Source of the DNA: Paragonimus westermani
Taxonomy: Eukaryota > Platyhelminthes > Trematoda > Plagiorchiida > Troglotrematidae
Direction: 5' to 3'
NCBI GenBank assembly: GCA_008508345.1
Contig: QNGE01003057.1
Coordinates: 1 to 64,000 of the forward strand
DNA length: 64,000 nucleotides
Shown: positions 1 to 13,200 of the stretch, one piece after another
Layout of the letters: each line of letters begins with the position of its first letter
How positions within the stretch are numbered: the stretch's first letter is position 1
Notes under the pieces: generated by a model
The model's input: only the letters and a program-made list of their open reading frames with translations
Databases searched by the model: none
Told to the model about the DNA's origin: nothing
Position numbers and translations under genes: made by a program

Positions 1-3000
1 CCGTGTGCACATAAAGATTCGCAAAATTTTTAACATTATGACTGCTTAGTTTTTATTGGAATAAGTATTCTGGGTGAAACCGACAATTTTCAAGATAAAT
101 TGTGAACAACGTAGATTGTCGGAAATCTCACCCATTCCACCCGCTTGTTTTAATATCCGCCAAATTGAAATTCGACGTGTTTACTCTGAGGGTCGTATAC
201 TTTCGGCTTTTAAAAATGATTTCGCTACATTATCATTGTTGCATGCGAGTGAATAGCAGATGAGGAGATTGATGGGCTCTATTGTCAGGAAAACCAGCAA
301 CACTGCCCTCGTATGCAGACTGTCACTTTGTGGTTCAACGAGGAGACTTACGGTATCGGTGACCGATGATGAAATTTAGTAACTCATGTAAATATACACG
401 TGTGTTGGCACACCTATTACTGGGTTGTCTTTGTCTATGCGGCATATGCCACTAACAACACAAACCGTATTCCAATTGACTAGTCACTGACCCTCAGTGT
501 AATGTTTTCCCAGTAACTGATATAAACATTCTTGAGAAAACGTGAACTATTCCGTCCATAGTGGCAACAGACATCAAAAGTACGAGCTCTTCCATCACGC
601 AAACTATGAGTTGTCAACCAGTTTATGCTGACCTACTTAAGCATAAAGAGACTCCTACGTATTTCTTCCAGACGTGTATTCGCTCTTTTCTGAAATAAGG
701 TGCTCAGAGCTACCAACTTCATATTGTTGCTCATGGTTCCTAACATACTGGTCACTTCTTTGTATACCTTAAAAGACAATCAAAACTCGTCGATCTTCGA
801 CCAATATACGTATATTACCCTCGTCGTAGAATCAGTCACAACCCAACGTGTTTTGCTAACAAAGCTCGTACACCCAGTTCATTTCTCCGCTGACAAATGC
901 ACCATTTGACGCACCAACTTCATCGTACGTGTAAGCCCGGTGTGAGAAAACCAGTTCCTTCATGAAACTCATTAGACAAAATCTTTCTATTCCGCCATAA
1001 TCCATGTCATTTTCATGTTCCATGAACATTTCATTGTTAATTTTCAACGGCAGTCGTGCCACTGTCCGGCACTGCTTAGTAGTACGTAGAACTGACACCT
1101 TCAAGCGACTTCTAGGATTTTATTTACAAGCAAACACTTAAGATGCAAACAGATGCAAACTAGTGTTTCGTCCAGACGAATCAATGAAGATTGAAAATGT
1201 AACTGTCAGATTATGTGGGCAATTCTATGCGGTCACAAAACATTAAACGGTTAAACTGATAGCAAACTTTTGGACAAAATCTTTGCCTCGTGTATAGTCG
1301 GAAGCCTCTTGGGCAAAACCACAGTGGTTGCAGCGGGACTATTTGAAGTGGAAATCCGCAACGGAAGCTCTGATTTTGTTTAATCTTAGCAGCGCGTGGT
1401 CAGACTGGTGACCTGAGGGCATGCATTGGCGAGCGTTGACGTTTGTGGATGTGAAACGGGAGGGTGTGTGTGACGGCCAATTTCACTTAGTGGTCGTTAA
1501 CGAACAGCTGTTGACATCCTTCCATCTCGAAAAATGCATCATTTCTGAAACCATGATGACATGATCGCAAGGAGTTAGTAGTTTCCTAAGTTGTTACATT
1601 CGCCACGTGCACAACAGTGGTGTGCACCAAAGAAGTACAGAGCAATGCGTTTCGTATAAGCGTGGATAAGGGGTCTGTTAGAAAGTTTACAAAAATTACA
1701 CAACTCCGCTTGTGAATCTGTACTTCGTGTATTCTGCAAGGTTCACTACTTGTTCGTTTATTGTTTTAATGCTTGCCAGAAGACTCCCTGCAGTTTCAGA
1801 AGGCGTGCTTATTTGTAAGCATTGCACGAACATTACAACGTCTCTGTTCCATCTCGGTGAACTCTGGTTTGCGTGTGATGAACGAGTATCCTCTTGTACA
1901 AAATCAGTAGGACGTCAAACTGACCACAGTTCTCGTGAGTTATAACAAAACCGGTCGTACACCCAATTGCCACTTATTGTTCGACAGTTTGCAGGAATTT
2001 TTCTTTATTCAGATCGGTTTTTTCCGGACTGACAAATTAGTCGAAACTGATCCAAAAATTAAGGATTCTTACGAAAAATCGCGCGACGCACGCAAAGACA
2101 AAACATTGAGTTCCTAGTCTATTTGATTTTACGGTTGACCAGCGTCACCTGGGAAATGCTGAATACTTTTGTTTTACTAACTTTTTTAAAGATACTTTAC
2201 AATTTTGAGTAACTCGGGTATTTATCAATAACATCACCTAATGGAGCTTAGCGCGAACCTTATAACAGAGTCAAAGCTCAGAGCTGGTTTCAAACTTTGA
2301 ACACAAGGAAAATGCTAACGAATCAAAAACAATTTGGTGAGGTTATTGAGGAATGTGTGTTTTTCCGTAAACACTGTATTCCCATAGGTGTTTTGATGAA
2401 CTGACTGCTTTAGTTTACTCAATGAGGTTACGATCCGGATTCGTACAGAATAAACATTGCTAACTGAAGGACACTTTAGAAGTGATTGCAATGTCTTTGT
2501 GTAATACACCAACACGGGTAGTTGTAGGTGCTCTGTTACAAAGCCGGCGTAAATTCTGTATTGTTATGGTTCGATTATGAACTGCATTTCAGACCAAACC
2601 AGTCTTTCTCCGTCAATGTGTTAAGAGTGCTGGAGTTGTACAATGTTCCGCACACTTACGAGTCATGCGCGGTATCAAGTGAGACGTGACGGTTGAACAG
2701 ATGATCTATGTTAAGTGAAGATCATGCGAAAAAATGGTGTTAGAACTTCAAAGAGAGAAGTAAATTATTCTAATTGGCAGCACAAGGTAGTTATTTGGTC
2801 CGAATGAGTGGACAGAAGTGCAACAATTTCAAGTTACGTCAGCCTACAGCCTGAACAGCGTGAGCTGAAAGCGGATTCTAATCACAGGGTTTTGTTCCCG
2901 GCCAGCTTCACCTGTGAGGATTTTGGCCCAACACGAATCGAAGGCCGGTTGTTTTGAATCAGTGTTTCCAGTCTTCATGGCTGGCTGTCAATAGGGAATA

Positions 3001-3430
3001 CTGGGCTGAATTGGTTCAACTATTACCAAAGCTGAGTTCCAGGTCACAAGAAGATAACTGTGGAAAACCGTGGACACCATGATGTAGGAAGGATGGCGTC
3101 CAATTAACTGCCCTCTGTAGAATGTAATCCGAGTCATGCGGTGATCTCCAACCTCACTTATTCAAGCGAATAACCTCAGACCAACTACCGTCATATGTCC
3201 AACAGAACATTGGTGCATGGCTGCAAAGAAAGGAGCACCCATGAGGATAAGAGTAAACGAAAACTGAGTGTAAAAATTGGGGAGAGCTGAATTTCTTCGC
3301 TTCCGATTCAGTGCATCATTCCTTCCCATCACATGTTGTGCATATATGTATACTGATGAACTCACAGAAGCCACACCTATATAATGCACCTTCAAAAACC
3401 TTAGTAAATGCAAGGTGTCGCGTGGCGGGT
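1..3430. other. Non-coding stretch, nothing recognised
   Basis: AT-rich DNA with only short open frames (under about 85 codons) on both strands, none with a recognisable domain or convincing splice borders. The last few hundred bases may hold a decayed 5' part of the Gypsy-type element that becomes recognisable at about 3.44 kb, but I could not identify an LTR or primer-binding site here. Confidence 0.5.
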
Positions 3431-3435
3431 GCACC

Positions 3436-6290
3436 TTGATGGGTTTACGAGGGCGATGCAGGAGTTTGGAGTTATGCCCGTGACCTCGGTGGATGTGGGT
3501 GGCAATAAGGACGAGCCCAGGCTGGATGAAACAAACAAAGCGACGGAACAGCTGGCAGCGGATGTGGCTGCATTGAGAGTAGCATGATGAAGGATTGACG
3601 GATTTGGAAGCTGCTTCACACATGGCAAAAAGGACATTATAAGAATGATTGCACAACCCGGCGATTCCAGAGGCCTAAAATTAAAGCATTCCATAATTGT
3701 TTTTTCTCGGAAGTTCAGCCATTAATGGCAACGATTGACGGAGTGGTCGTACACACATGATCTGAGCCTGATGAGGAAATAGAACAGTGCTTAGTCAATA
3801 CGAGGGCGGCTATTTTCTCGACTGCTCTTGCAGGGAAGCAAAACGTAGAGCCGACTTTGGTGGTGAACAGGGCAGCTGGAGGTCACAACCTGCTAGTTGA
3901 TGGAGCGAAAAGAGGTGGGGTGCATGTTGGAATCCAGATCGTGAAGCACCGTTTCATTGTGTTCCCAGTAACCAGACAAACGATCCTCAGGGCCGAGGTC
4001 CTCGCTGCAACAAATGCTGTGATTGACCTGAATCTCAGAAGACTGTCAACCAGATATGGTCCTTGGCACTCACAGGACAGCAAGAGGATAGCGTCAACCA
4101 AGTACGCATGACTAAACCCACATTAGCACAGCCCTCTTGCTTCAGTCCATGGTGGAGAAATAGGCGGTGGTATTTGCGAACGACAATGATCCGTACGGGT
4201 TCTGCACCTGCATCGCATACGAAATATGAAAAACCGGAATATTTCGACCTCACGGGCTCCGTGGAATACCCGTTCATCTTGAAAAAGAATTGAGGAGGCG
4301 AATGCAGAATATGCCGGTTGGGTGTGCTATGGAAGGGGCTAACGGTCCGTACAACTCGCCTGTTCTCCAGGTGAAGAAGCTTTCGTGTGGACTGCAGCTG
4401 GATAAATGAGGTAACACAGAACACAACTGGACCAATGCCGTCCGTCGCTGATAGTTTTGAGAAGATGCAACAGACGAAGTTATTCACAGTGTTAGACTTG
4501 CTTTCTGGACAATGGCAGGTACCACGAATCGTGATAAATCCGCAGTTACGGTGAGCAAGAAACAGTACCAGTTTGGCGGATGCTGTTTGGTTTATCCGGA
4601 GCACCATTCACATTTCGAAGCTTGAGGTTCAGTTAGCAAAACCACTGGGTAATGTGGAGGTATACAGAAATGACATTGCGATATACAGTAACATAGAACT
4701 AGAACATGCTGCTCACATAGGTGCTGTCTGGAATCGAATTAAGAACTGAGTACTCGGGATCAGTGCCGATAAGCCACAACTCGAGCGGTCATCGATGGTG
4801 TTACTGGGACACAAGGTGGGTCAAAGCGAACTCATGTCCCTTCTAGAGAAAATAATGGCTATCACAGATATCGTGACACCGAATTCTTAACGTTCGCTGA
4901 GGGAATTTTTGGGTTGAGCAGAGTATACCAGTCGTTCGTCAAAAGTTCCCACCCCATTAAATTACCACTTTACAAACTCCTTCCACTGTACAAACTCCTT
5001 CACCATTGTCCGAACTCCTCCTTGGACCGACCGTGCTCAGAAGGCGCTCACGCGAGGGCAACATAGGTCAAACGAGCAACGATGAAAGCAGAAACTTCCA
5101 AATATTAAAGGAACGTGTATGGTAGCAGCAGACGTCAGTGACCGTGGCATTGGGGCAGTACTCAAACAAAAGGGAGGAGCAAACGAATATGCCACTATAG
5201 TCCTGACCCCAGCAGTGCAAAAGTATTCAACCATTTAAAATGAATGTTTGGCAATCGTCTTGGCATTAGAAAAATGAGGGCCGTAGTTGTTGGGCCAGTA
5301 GTTCCACGTAGAGATGGACCACAAACCTCTAGAGTGGATCAGGACTGCGAGGGACCCAGAGGCAAATTAGCCTGATGGGCATTACATTCACAGAAATATG
5401 ATTTCACGACCAATCATGTGCGTGATTCTAGTAATTGTGTCGCTGATTTTTTTTCTCTCGACCGCAAACAGTCGACAAAACGACCAGGGTGACTTTGGGA
5501 GTCAACTACTCAGTAATGGGGCAGGAACCAGGGATACTAGCGCTTTTACAACGTCAGGACAAGGTCCTCCGGAAAGTGATTGACGCTCTAGCAAGAGGTG
5601 TGGGGATCCCAAAAAATTACTAAGGATAAAGAGCTGAAAATAATCACTTCCTAATGGAGAAGAGTTGACTCAAACAGTGGCGTATTAACGTGGCAGCGTG
5701 GCGTTGGCCATTCTCATGTGGTGATCATCTTGAAACAAATGGGGGGAAACTGATAGTAAACTGCCATGAAATGGTACACATCGTATACACCGGGACATAC
5801 AATCTGCTGCAACAAAGAACATACTGACTGAAGATGAAAGAGAACATGACGGCTTACGTGTTTGTCTGCCAACAGTGTCAGTTACTGGGAGTTGACAGTC
5901 GGGGGGCCAAGCAACCTTTACAGTCAACGTCGGTCTTCAAACTCGGTTAATTCTGATCGATGAGTATTTTGGACACATTTCCACTGAGCACAGGCAACAA
6001 CCAGTACGTTCTGACCATGAACGAACATTTCCCCGTTGAATCGAGGCGACTGATATTCCGGACCAAAGAGCATCTTCGGTGGGATGGATGGTGATGAAGC
6101 ACATCGTTGCGGACAATGGTGTGCCAGAGGCAATTTTGATTGATCAGGGACCTTGCTTTAAAAGCGAGGAGTTTCGAATTAGAATGAAGCAGCTGGGTAT
6201 CAAGCGCGTTCGAATTATATCATATCACTCGCAGACGAATGAACGTACTGAACATAACAGCCGAATAATCAGGTATTGTGTATCAGCTTG
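3436..6290 (+). mobile_element. Decayed Gypsy-class LTR retrotransposon (gag end to integrase)
   Basis: A colinear but frameshifted and stop-riddled gag-pol fossil. In order: the C-terminal part of gag (open 3444-3584, 47 codons, with VTSVDVGGNKDEPRLDE); a zinc-knuckle remnant near 3612-3652 (Cys, then GHYKNDC after a frameshift); the end of the aspartic protease near 3790-4080 (TILRAEVLAATNAV, where the family has ILGADFL); reverse transcriptase about 4340-4960 (FTVLDLLSGQWQV, and YRND in place of the YxDD box near 4660); RNase H about 5100-5390 (DVSDRGIGAVL, DHKPLEWI); integrase core about 5900-6260 (IDQGPCFKSEEF, YHSQTNERTE). The order protease-RT-RNase H-integrase is the Gypsy arrangement. 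No LTRs were found and the copy stops inside the integrase core. Many stops and shifts mean it cannot encode protein. The gag end resembles the gag fragment in the fold-back at 40.5-41.0 kb. Confidence 0.88.
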
Positions 6291-8889
6291 CCTTTCGCGT
6301 CAGACCAAAAGTCAACCTCGTGATGTTTGTCATTCACTGCATTCATTAATGTTCTTGCGTTTGCATGAAACTTGACGCGACTAACGGAAATCTGCCAGTT
6401 TACGACAGATGTTGTAACACTTTAATCACAGGGTTGAAATCAGTGCGGACTTTCGTCGTCGTCATCTGTTGTTAGGACCTTATCAAGCGTATTTCAGGTT
6501 GCTAGTATTTCCCAATCCACTACTTTCATGGTGATTGCTGATAACCTATCATTCTTGAATCAAGACGTATGCACACCGGTTACCTGTCACAATCGCATCC
6601 ATGAGTATAAAGCAAGTGTTTGCCAGGCTTTGTTCACCTTGGGTCTAGCTGTGGACACCAAACACGGCATATGCCGGTTTTACGCTCCATGTCTGAAGTG
6701 CCGTATCCTGTTCATGTTGTTCATGCACTGACAACAGAAGAGAACATGGGAGTTCAATTTTATGTAACCCAGCTAACCCATCCAAATATAACAAACAGTC
6801 CCAACGTGTTTAACATTGTGTAACTGACATTTACAGCCTGTTCGAATGTGCCACTAAAATCGAACTGTCTGTACAAACTAGCTTGATTCAAATACCTCGT
6901 TCAGCCTCACCAATAAAGAACAGTCCGCTTAACTCTCGTTTCGTTACCGAGGCTGTCTGCCCAGTTACCTGGGACCGAGGATAAGTTTCGTGGAACGAGT
7001 TTAGTCTTGTTTATACGGGTCTGTAGCCAGCGGTTTCGGTAGGTCCAATATTAATATCAGTTTAATAGTACTGCATCAATGAAGTTTAAAAAAACTGGGG
7101 TTGTTGAGTCGTGGTCCCAAAAACATATTTTTTCGGGCCGTAATAATGTGTAAGCAAACCAAATGCGAAACTACAGAAATCTTCCTAATCTTAGTTAATT
7201 TTCTGCTAGTTTATAGTTAAACCAAGGAAAAAATACTTTTCTCGAAATAGCCTTCGTTAAAGGTGGTTAATCGTTGTGATTATTAGTAATCTTATTTCTT
7301 ACACACAGCTCAACACTACAAATTTGGAGTATCAAAATTTTATCAAATATTCTCAAGTGTATGTGTGAATTGTACACACTTTTACGATAATTGAATCCAG
7401 CCTTCATAGAACCACGTTCAGAAAATTTCGAAGTGTTCCCCCAAGTGGATCGTTTATAAATCAATCTGTTCAACAAAACAACGTATCAACATCGATTTAC
7501 AATATGACTTTATCTAAGCTTTAGAGTGAGATGTGGGGATATCAGTGCTAGTTGAAGGATTACTTAAGGGAATCAACCTCAAGCTTACTCAATTGCCTGT
7601 TATTTTCAGACCCAAACAGTCAACAAACAGATACCCACCTCTCTCGAAGAAGGGGCCATGTTGAAGGCGGAAGTAGTACGGCATCCATTTCTTAGCTAAT
7701 CTGTGCAATATCCAGTGTTATACTTGACCAATTTCATTCGCTTCAAACACAACCCGGTAAAACCACAACACAACCGATTTCGTCGAGTGCACGCAACTTT
7801 CGTTGATTTTATCAAAAAACAATGAACAGAGCGATTCACCTGTGAAAGTTAGTGAGCGAAATGATGTGAGAATCCTAAAAATCGTGCATTTGCAGAATCC
7901 TCGTGGACGCAAATGAGTTATGGGGTCAGAGCGCTGTCCAACAGCTTCACGGATGTTGGTGGGTCCATTACGGACAAATGGCCTTGATGCTGGGGTCACC
8001 GACCATGACTCACGAAACAGTTAGGGTGTATATGTACGGAACTTTTAAACAACCTGAACGATGGTCACAGGAACTCACGGATGGTGACTTAACCAAGTAG
8101 TGGTCGGCGTTAGTCACGTGAACCTGACAAAAATACGTCAATATATTATTTAAGTTCGAGATTAGATGCGCGTTGTGTAGAAAGAAGGACAATGACCGAG
8201 GCCGGTAAAGATCTTGCTCATTTTAACTGAGATAAATGAACGTTAGTTGTAACCACTTCAGGTGATAGCTGTTTTGGGCATATTAATGCATTTTAGGTAG
8301 GCAATGAGTAAATACTATTCACAGACGGTCGAGTTGGTAAGTTGACGGCTGTTTCTCTCTTCACGACCAATACAGTTAAAGCAACATCCTTTTGAACATG
8401 CAGTTCAACAACCTCCCCGTAATCCATTGTCTAACTGATCTGAAAAAACTTCACTGACTGAATGGTTGCTTTTTCAAGATCATTTAAGGTAAGCATAACA
8501 ATCGTATTTGAACAGAAAAGTTTATCTGAATCACCTTGCTGTTCAACATGGCAATTCTACACTTTAAAGTCTTCTTGAAAAATTGTAGCATAAACTACAC
8601 TTTTGTTGGTTCAAGGATAACTTTAAATCTTTTCGTTCGTTTGTTCTAGTTTCCTGGTTATGCTGTATTTACAACAACGACCTTATGAAATTAGTGTACG
8701 CAAAGTTATCGGAGTCTTTTTTAAAACATTTGTTGATGAACAAATCTGTTAGGCATTAAGAAATCTCCCCAGAACAACAACCTCTACAGTTAATCACTAT
8801 GGAGAGTGACAGAGTATTTTATCCCAAGTGACCAACTGATACATGTATGTGTACATAATTGAACTGGAATTACACTGGCAATTGTGTGT
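6291..8889. other. Upstream region of the RGS3-like gene, nothing recognised
   Basis: AT-rich sequence between the Gypsy fossil and the first coding exon found. It presumably holds the promoter and any 5' untranslated exons, but I see no motif that would locate a transcription start. Short open frames near 6528-6823 and 7903-8100 show no domain or splice support. Confidence 0.45.
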
Positions 8890-10219
8890 ATGCTTATGGG
8901 TGTTACCATGATCGTTTACATTCATTTCATTTCCGCCAATCATAGGGATTTCTGCTTGACCAATCAAACTTCACTTTTAAAAGCTCAAAACATGAGTGTT
9001 GTGGACATGGACAGGACAAAGGAACTGAGGGTTCTACTACCAGTTACTTCTATTCAGTGGCCCCAGCAGGACCCAGGCGTGTTTACGAACAAGTTCATTC
9101 ACCAAGATGTTGGTTCGGACCAATGGAATACACCTCACCTATCCTCACTTTGCGCTCCGAGACCACGAAACGGCGAATCAACGAATTTAGACAAGAATTC
9201 TCTCTGGTCATGTCCAAATGACTTCAGAAAGACGGCCAGTCACCCAGGTGCACAATCGAGAAAACCTACTGAATCAAAGACACTGTGTAAAATCAATTCT
9301 ACTAACAGTATTGCGCCCGTCAGCAACCAGTTTTCGCCTGCCTTTACTTTATCTCCGCAGGCCATTTCGCCATATCAGGCTAAGGAAGGCCGGTTCTTTT
9401 ACCCTACGGTCAATCTGGAGACCAGCAGTACAGGTCCAGGTATAGGTATTCACTTCAAAAGGCATTTTCGAAGACGCGTGGCTCAATATCATCAAAATCA
9501 GCGGAGATCAAGTCAGGCAATTAATGAACGGCAGAGCTTACATGACCACAGAATCGGCAAACAAGGTGACACCACCTCATTTTTGCGTCTTATTCAGGCT
9601 AGGAAAAGCCAAACTATGTCTGCTTTATCTCAGATGCACTTGAACGAAAGTGGTTCTACCATCTTCGAATTTGGTGAGGAAAAGGAAATACTAAAATTCG
9701 CGGAGAGGCGGTCATTTTCTCTGGGTCCGAGTGTTTCCCAAACCAGGAAGTCTTTCGTCTCCAACTCAATTCCGGGCCAAATCAGCGTGATAGATCTGAG
9801 CAATCCAATAAGCGGCTGGACAAACCCGTTAGATCAACCGAACCGCGCACTCTCTACGCCACTGGTCATCCAGGCGGCTAAGGATGAAACGAAACTAGAC
9901 ATGGACGCCCAATATGTAAGACGCAAATTCCGCCATGATCAGTTGACGCGCAACTGTGCAGTACGCTCGCGATCACATCATCAGCTTGCATCAGAGCAGC
10001 AGCCGTATGGACTAGACGAAGCAACCACACGTTGTGACCTTGGCACGTCAAACGGACGGACTAGTCCTATCAATTCCCCACAGACCAATTTGACTGACAC
10101 CAAATCAATGCCGCCTGTAGACCAGTGGGATCCAGAACGGTTCCCCCTGTCTATTCAGTCAGACTTCTGTTCCAGCAAGTTTATGCGATCACCTATTAGT
10201 GTGTTAGCCCCATGCAAAG
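8890..10219 (+). CDS. Exon 1: long polar N-terminal region
   Basis: An open frame of 443 codons plus 1 nt, by far the longest in the window and not a shadow of a repeat. No known domain is visible. The product is rich in Ser, Gln, Asn, Thr and Arg with basic patches (RHFRRRVAQ, NQRRSSQ) and reads as intrinsically disordered. It ends at a good donor (AAAG|GTGGGT), and its single leftover base joins exon 2 to make GGT (Gly), which starts the C2 domain. The start is uncertain: in-frame ATGs lie at 8890, 8896, 8908 and 8992, with an in-frame stop at 8860. An acceptor-like site before 8946 (pyrimidine-rich, ending ATAG) would instead make this an internal exon. The hydrophobic first residues from 8890 argue mildly for a start at 8992 or an upstream exon. 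Confidence 0.78.
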
Positions 10220-13200
10220 GTGGGTGAAAAAACACCATTTAAAGCTGGAAGTAACATTTTGGCAGAACCTTCAGGTTAAATTAAAAACTTAGTCAATTAA
10301 GAATATTAATAAGGCTTGCTGAATGCATTCTGGTAAGTCTGGTTAATAGCTGGCCATGGTTTTAAACATGACAGCAAAATGACAATCGATAATGTGACCC
10401 AATGTTATCACCTTGGACAAATGTTCAAATTGTATGTGATTTTTAGTGTGTGGCTATTTCTGGGAGTAATTTTGCTGTGGTTAAATTGAATGGATTCAAT
10501 AGAACACATTTCGTACATGTTCACGTTTGTTGTTTAAATGTTCACATCTGTTTATCAACTACTGACCCCCCCCCCAACAAGTCAGACTCAATGGGCTGCA
10601 TGCATCAGGTTCTGTACCGCCAGCGGTTTTGGTAGGCCGTCATTGACTGTGGCTGCTAAGATCGCCACCTTCCTGTAACCTTCAAAGCGCACGGAGTAAC
10701 CAACTCTGGTTCAGTCAGAAGGCAAATGCGGAGATAGCTTAGCTCTTATACAGTCTTAAATTACGTTGGAAAAAGAAGCACGCAGATTGTCTACAAACTT
10801 CATTAGTGAGTCCATTGAAAAGTTGGTTTCGGAATCAACTGACAAATAGTGTTGAATCGAGCAATTGTCCGCCCAAAAGGACACGGTAGTAAGATCTAAA
10901 TTCGGACGAACTCAAGTGGGAAGTATGAACTTATGTCAAAGATCATTCTGTTGGTAGTCTTGCCAAAAACAGGTATAGTAAAGGACCACTGGTTTACAGC
11001 CGAGCCGTCTTTCGTAAATTCACTCAAAAGCCGTTTCAACATACACAGCAAACTACAATAAGCGTCTGGGTAAATCTAAACTGAGGTGCAGTAGGCAATA
11101 TTGATCCGTTTTAAATAGAAACTAACAGGTTTTGTACATATGATTTATCACTTATTGCGTTCAAACAACACTCAGTCGCAACCTAGCCACGTGATAAAAC
11201 TCCTAGACAAAAATTGACCTAAGAACTTCGTTTGACGCAATCCAAAGCTCCAAACGATTGAATAATGAACAAATGTTCCAATGCGATTGTTCAGACTGGA
11301 ACACTGACAGTCAACACAAATTCATCCCACATGTTTCTCTGAATACTTTACAGGATATTTGTCACACTGGATCACAAAGTACTTACTGCACTGTACAATA
11401 TTACACAAGTGAAACAACAAGGCGTCATTTGATACTAATCCATTCTTACTGCTGTAACGTGGTATCGGCAATAAACGGATTATCCCACAGACTGACACTG
11501 CTGTCACCATCCAACCATACATGTGCATATAAATTACTGAGAAACTGTTCACAATAAGGAACATCATCAGACTGCGAATACAGCAAGTTTGAACGAATGA
11601 TCCTGGAGGTTAATGCGCGGCCAATTTGGTTTCAAACATAACCAGTACGTTAAGATGGGTTATTCTCAATGTGGCCATGCTTCAAGAAGTAATGCTTAGC
11701 GAAATCAAAAGAAGGGTTAATGTGATTTTTATGCTATTGTTTCTAAGCACATTGTGATCTGCTTGTTGACTTCACATGTCAAAATGTACTGTCACTCGTT
11801 TCTTATGGTTGTAATCCCGTGTGTGGGAAACGAAAAAAGAGGGCCACTTCCAGAGTAATTCAGCAGAGATTAATAGGTGGTCTCTGGATCAACGTTGAAT
11901 ACAACGCGTTTCTTAAGGAATGAGGTGATGCTTTCACTGGAATTCTTCATGGGAATCCTCCTATTGACACCATAAAGAGTTTACTGGTTGAACTATCAAG
12001 AACTCAGAAGACCTATGCTCATTCCTCTTGGACACATTCAATGTCGTTTATTGTGGATTGAGATTCGCTTCCGCTGGAGTGAACGACCTTTTATAACGAG
12101 CAGCAAGCCACCCATGATGGTAGAATATGGCCTCACTATGACCACCAGAAGTATAACGGAATGTAGGGGCATGTTCCAAGGACATGAACACAGTGAGCAC
12201 GTCCGTTCGTGATCACTTTTTAAAACGCGGAGCCACATCGTTTCAGTCCATCAATAACAAAAAGAAACATATATTGCAAACTTTTGAAAATCCGTTTGCC
12301 CTATTCGGTTACAAGCGTGACACCGTTGAATACATAAAACCAACGAAGAAGATGCCATTGGAAACGGTCAACAAATTGAGAGAAACTGTCACGAATTTAT
12401 GTCGGTTTTACACGGTCTTTAAATACCATGAGAATGCCTCATAAAAACCCCTAGTTTCCATTCATTTCAGGTAAGTTACATGTGAAAGTGGAAAGCCAAA
12501 ATGGGGCGATTCAAATATCGGGTGAGTTGTCCGAAAATATCTTTACTATGAAATTTATAAAACGCATTTCATATTGAATATAATCTCATTACTGTTGTCC
12601 GGAAATTTATGGGATCATTCGGTTGGCATAACTGTGCACATTCATATCAATTTGCAAATAGATGACCGTTCATTATCGTATATCCAGGGTTGGCAACTGA
12701 TGTGTCACATTAACTGAAGCTAAACAACGGGAGGTATGGGTCACAAATTCAGACTTGCGTTACTCACAGATCCAGTGTCTGGCGTACGCACAAAGAAAGT
12801 ATCTGAGTGCAGACTTCCTATTGGACAGAAAGAGATTAGAACTCATAAGCATCTAGCATTCAAAATTTGAGTCTCTACCAAATAAAACGCAGCTGGGAAA
12901 GAAAACAGTCAATATAAACCCACATCCAGGGGAGAAAAATTGCATGATTTAAATCATATTTTGTGGGGTCATGAAAATAAATAAATCATATTGCTGTCGA
13001 AATAATCATTGGAATTATTCAAGAAAAAATGTAAATTGAAAAAAGTACAGTTGCAAAGCAGCTAACAGGAGGTTTCGGAAACTACAGTATCCCTTCTACC
13101 AAGCAACTGGGTCCCATTGGTTTGTGATAAAACTTGGCTAACGTCGACCTATTCACTATCTACCATTCGAGTGTTCAGTTAGTGCGCTTTCTCACATCCA

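Noticed and set aside
3162..3694. Two overlapping minus-strand open frames (164 and 97 codons)
   Set aside because: The plus strand here holds the gag end and zinc-knuckle remnant of the Gypsy fossil; the minus frames have no domain.
3765..3785. CTGATGAGGAAA in the Gypsy fossil
   Set aside because: There is no room for stem II between the two core segments.
4035..4607. 190-codon minus-strand open frame
   Set aside because: Antisense to protease and reverse-transcriptase remnants of the Gypsy fossil.
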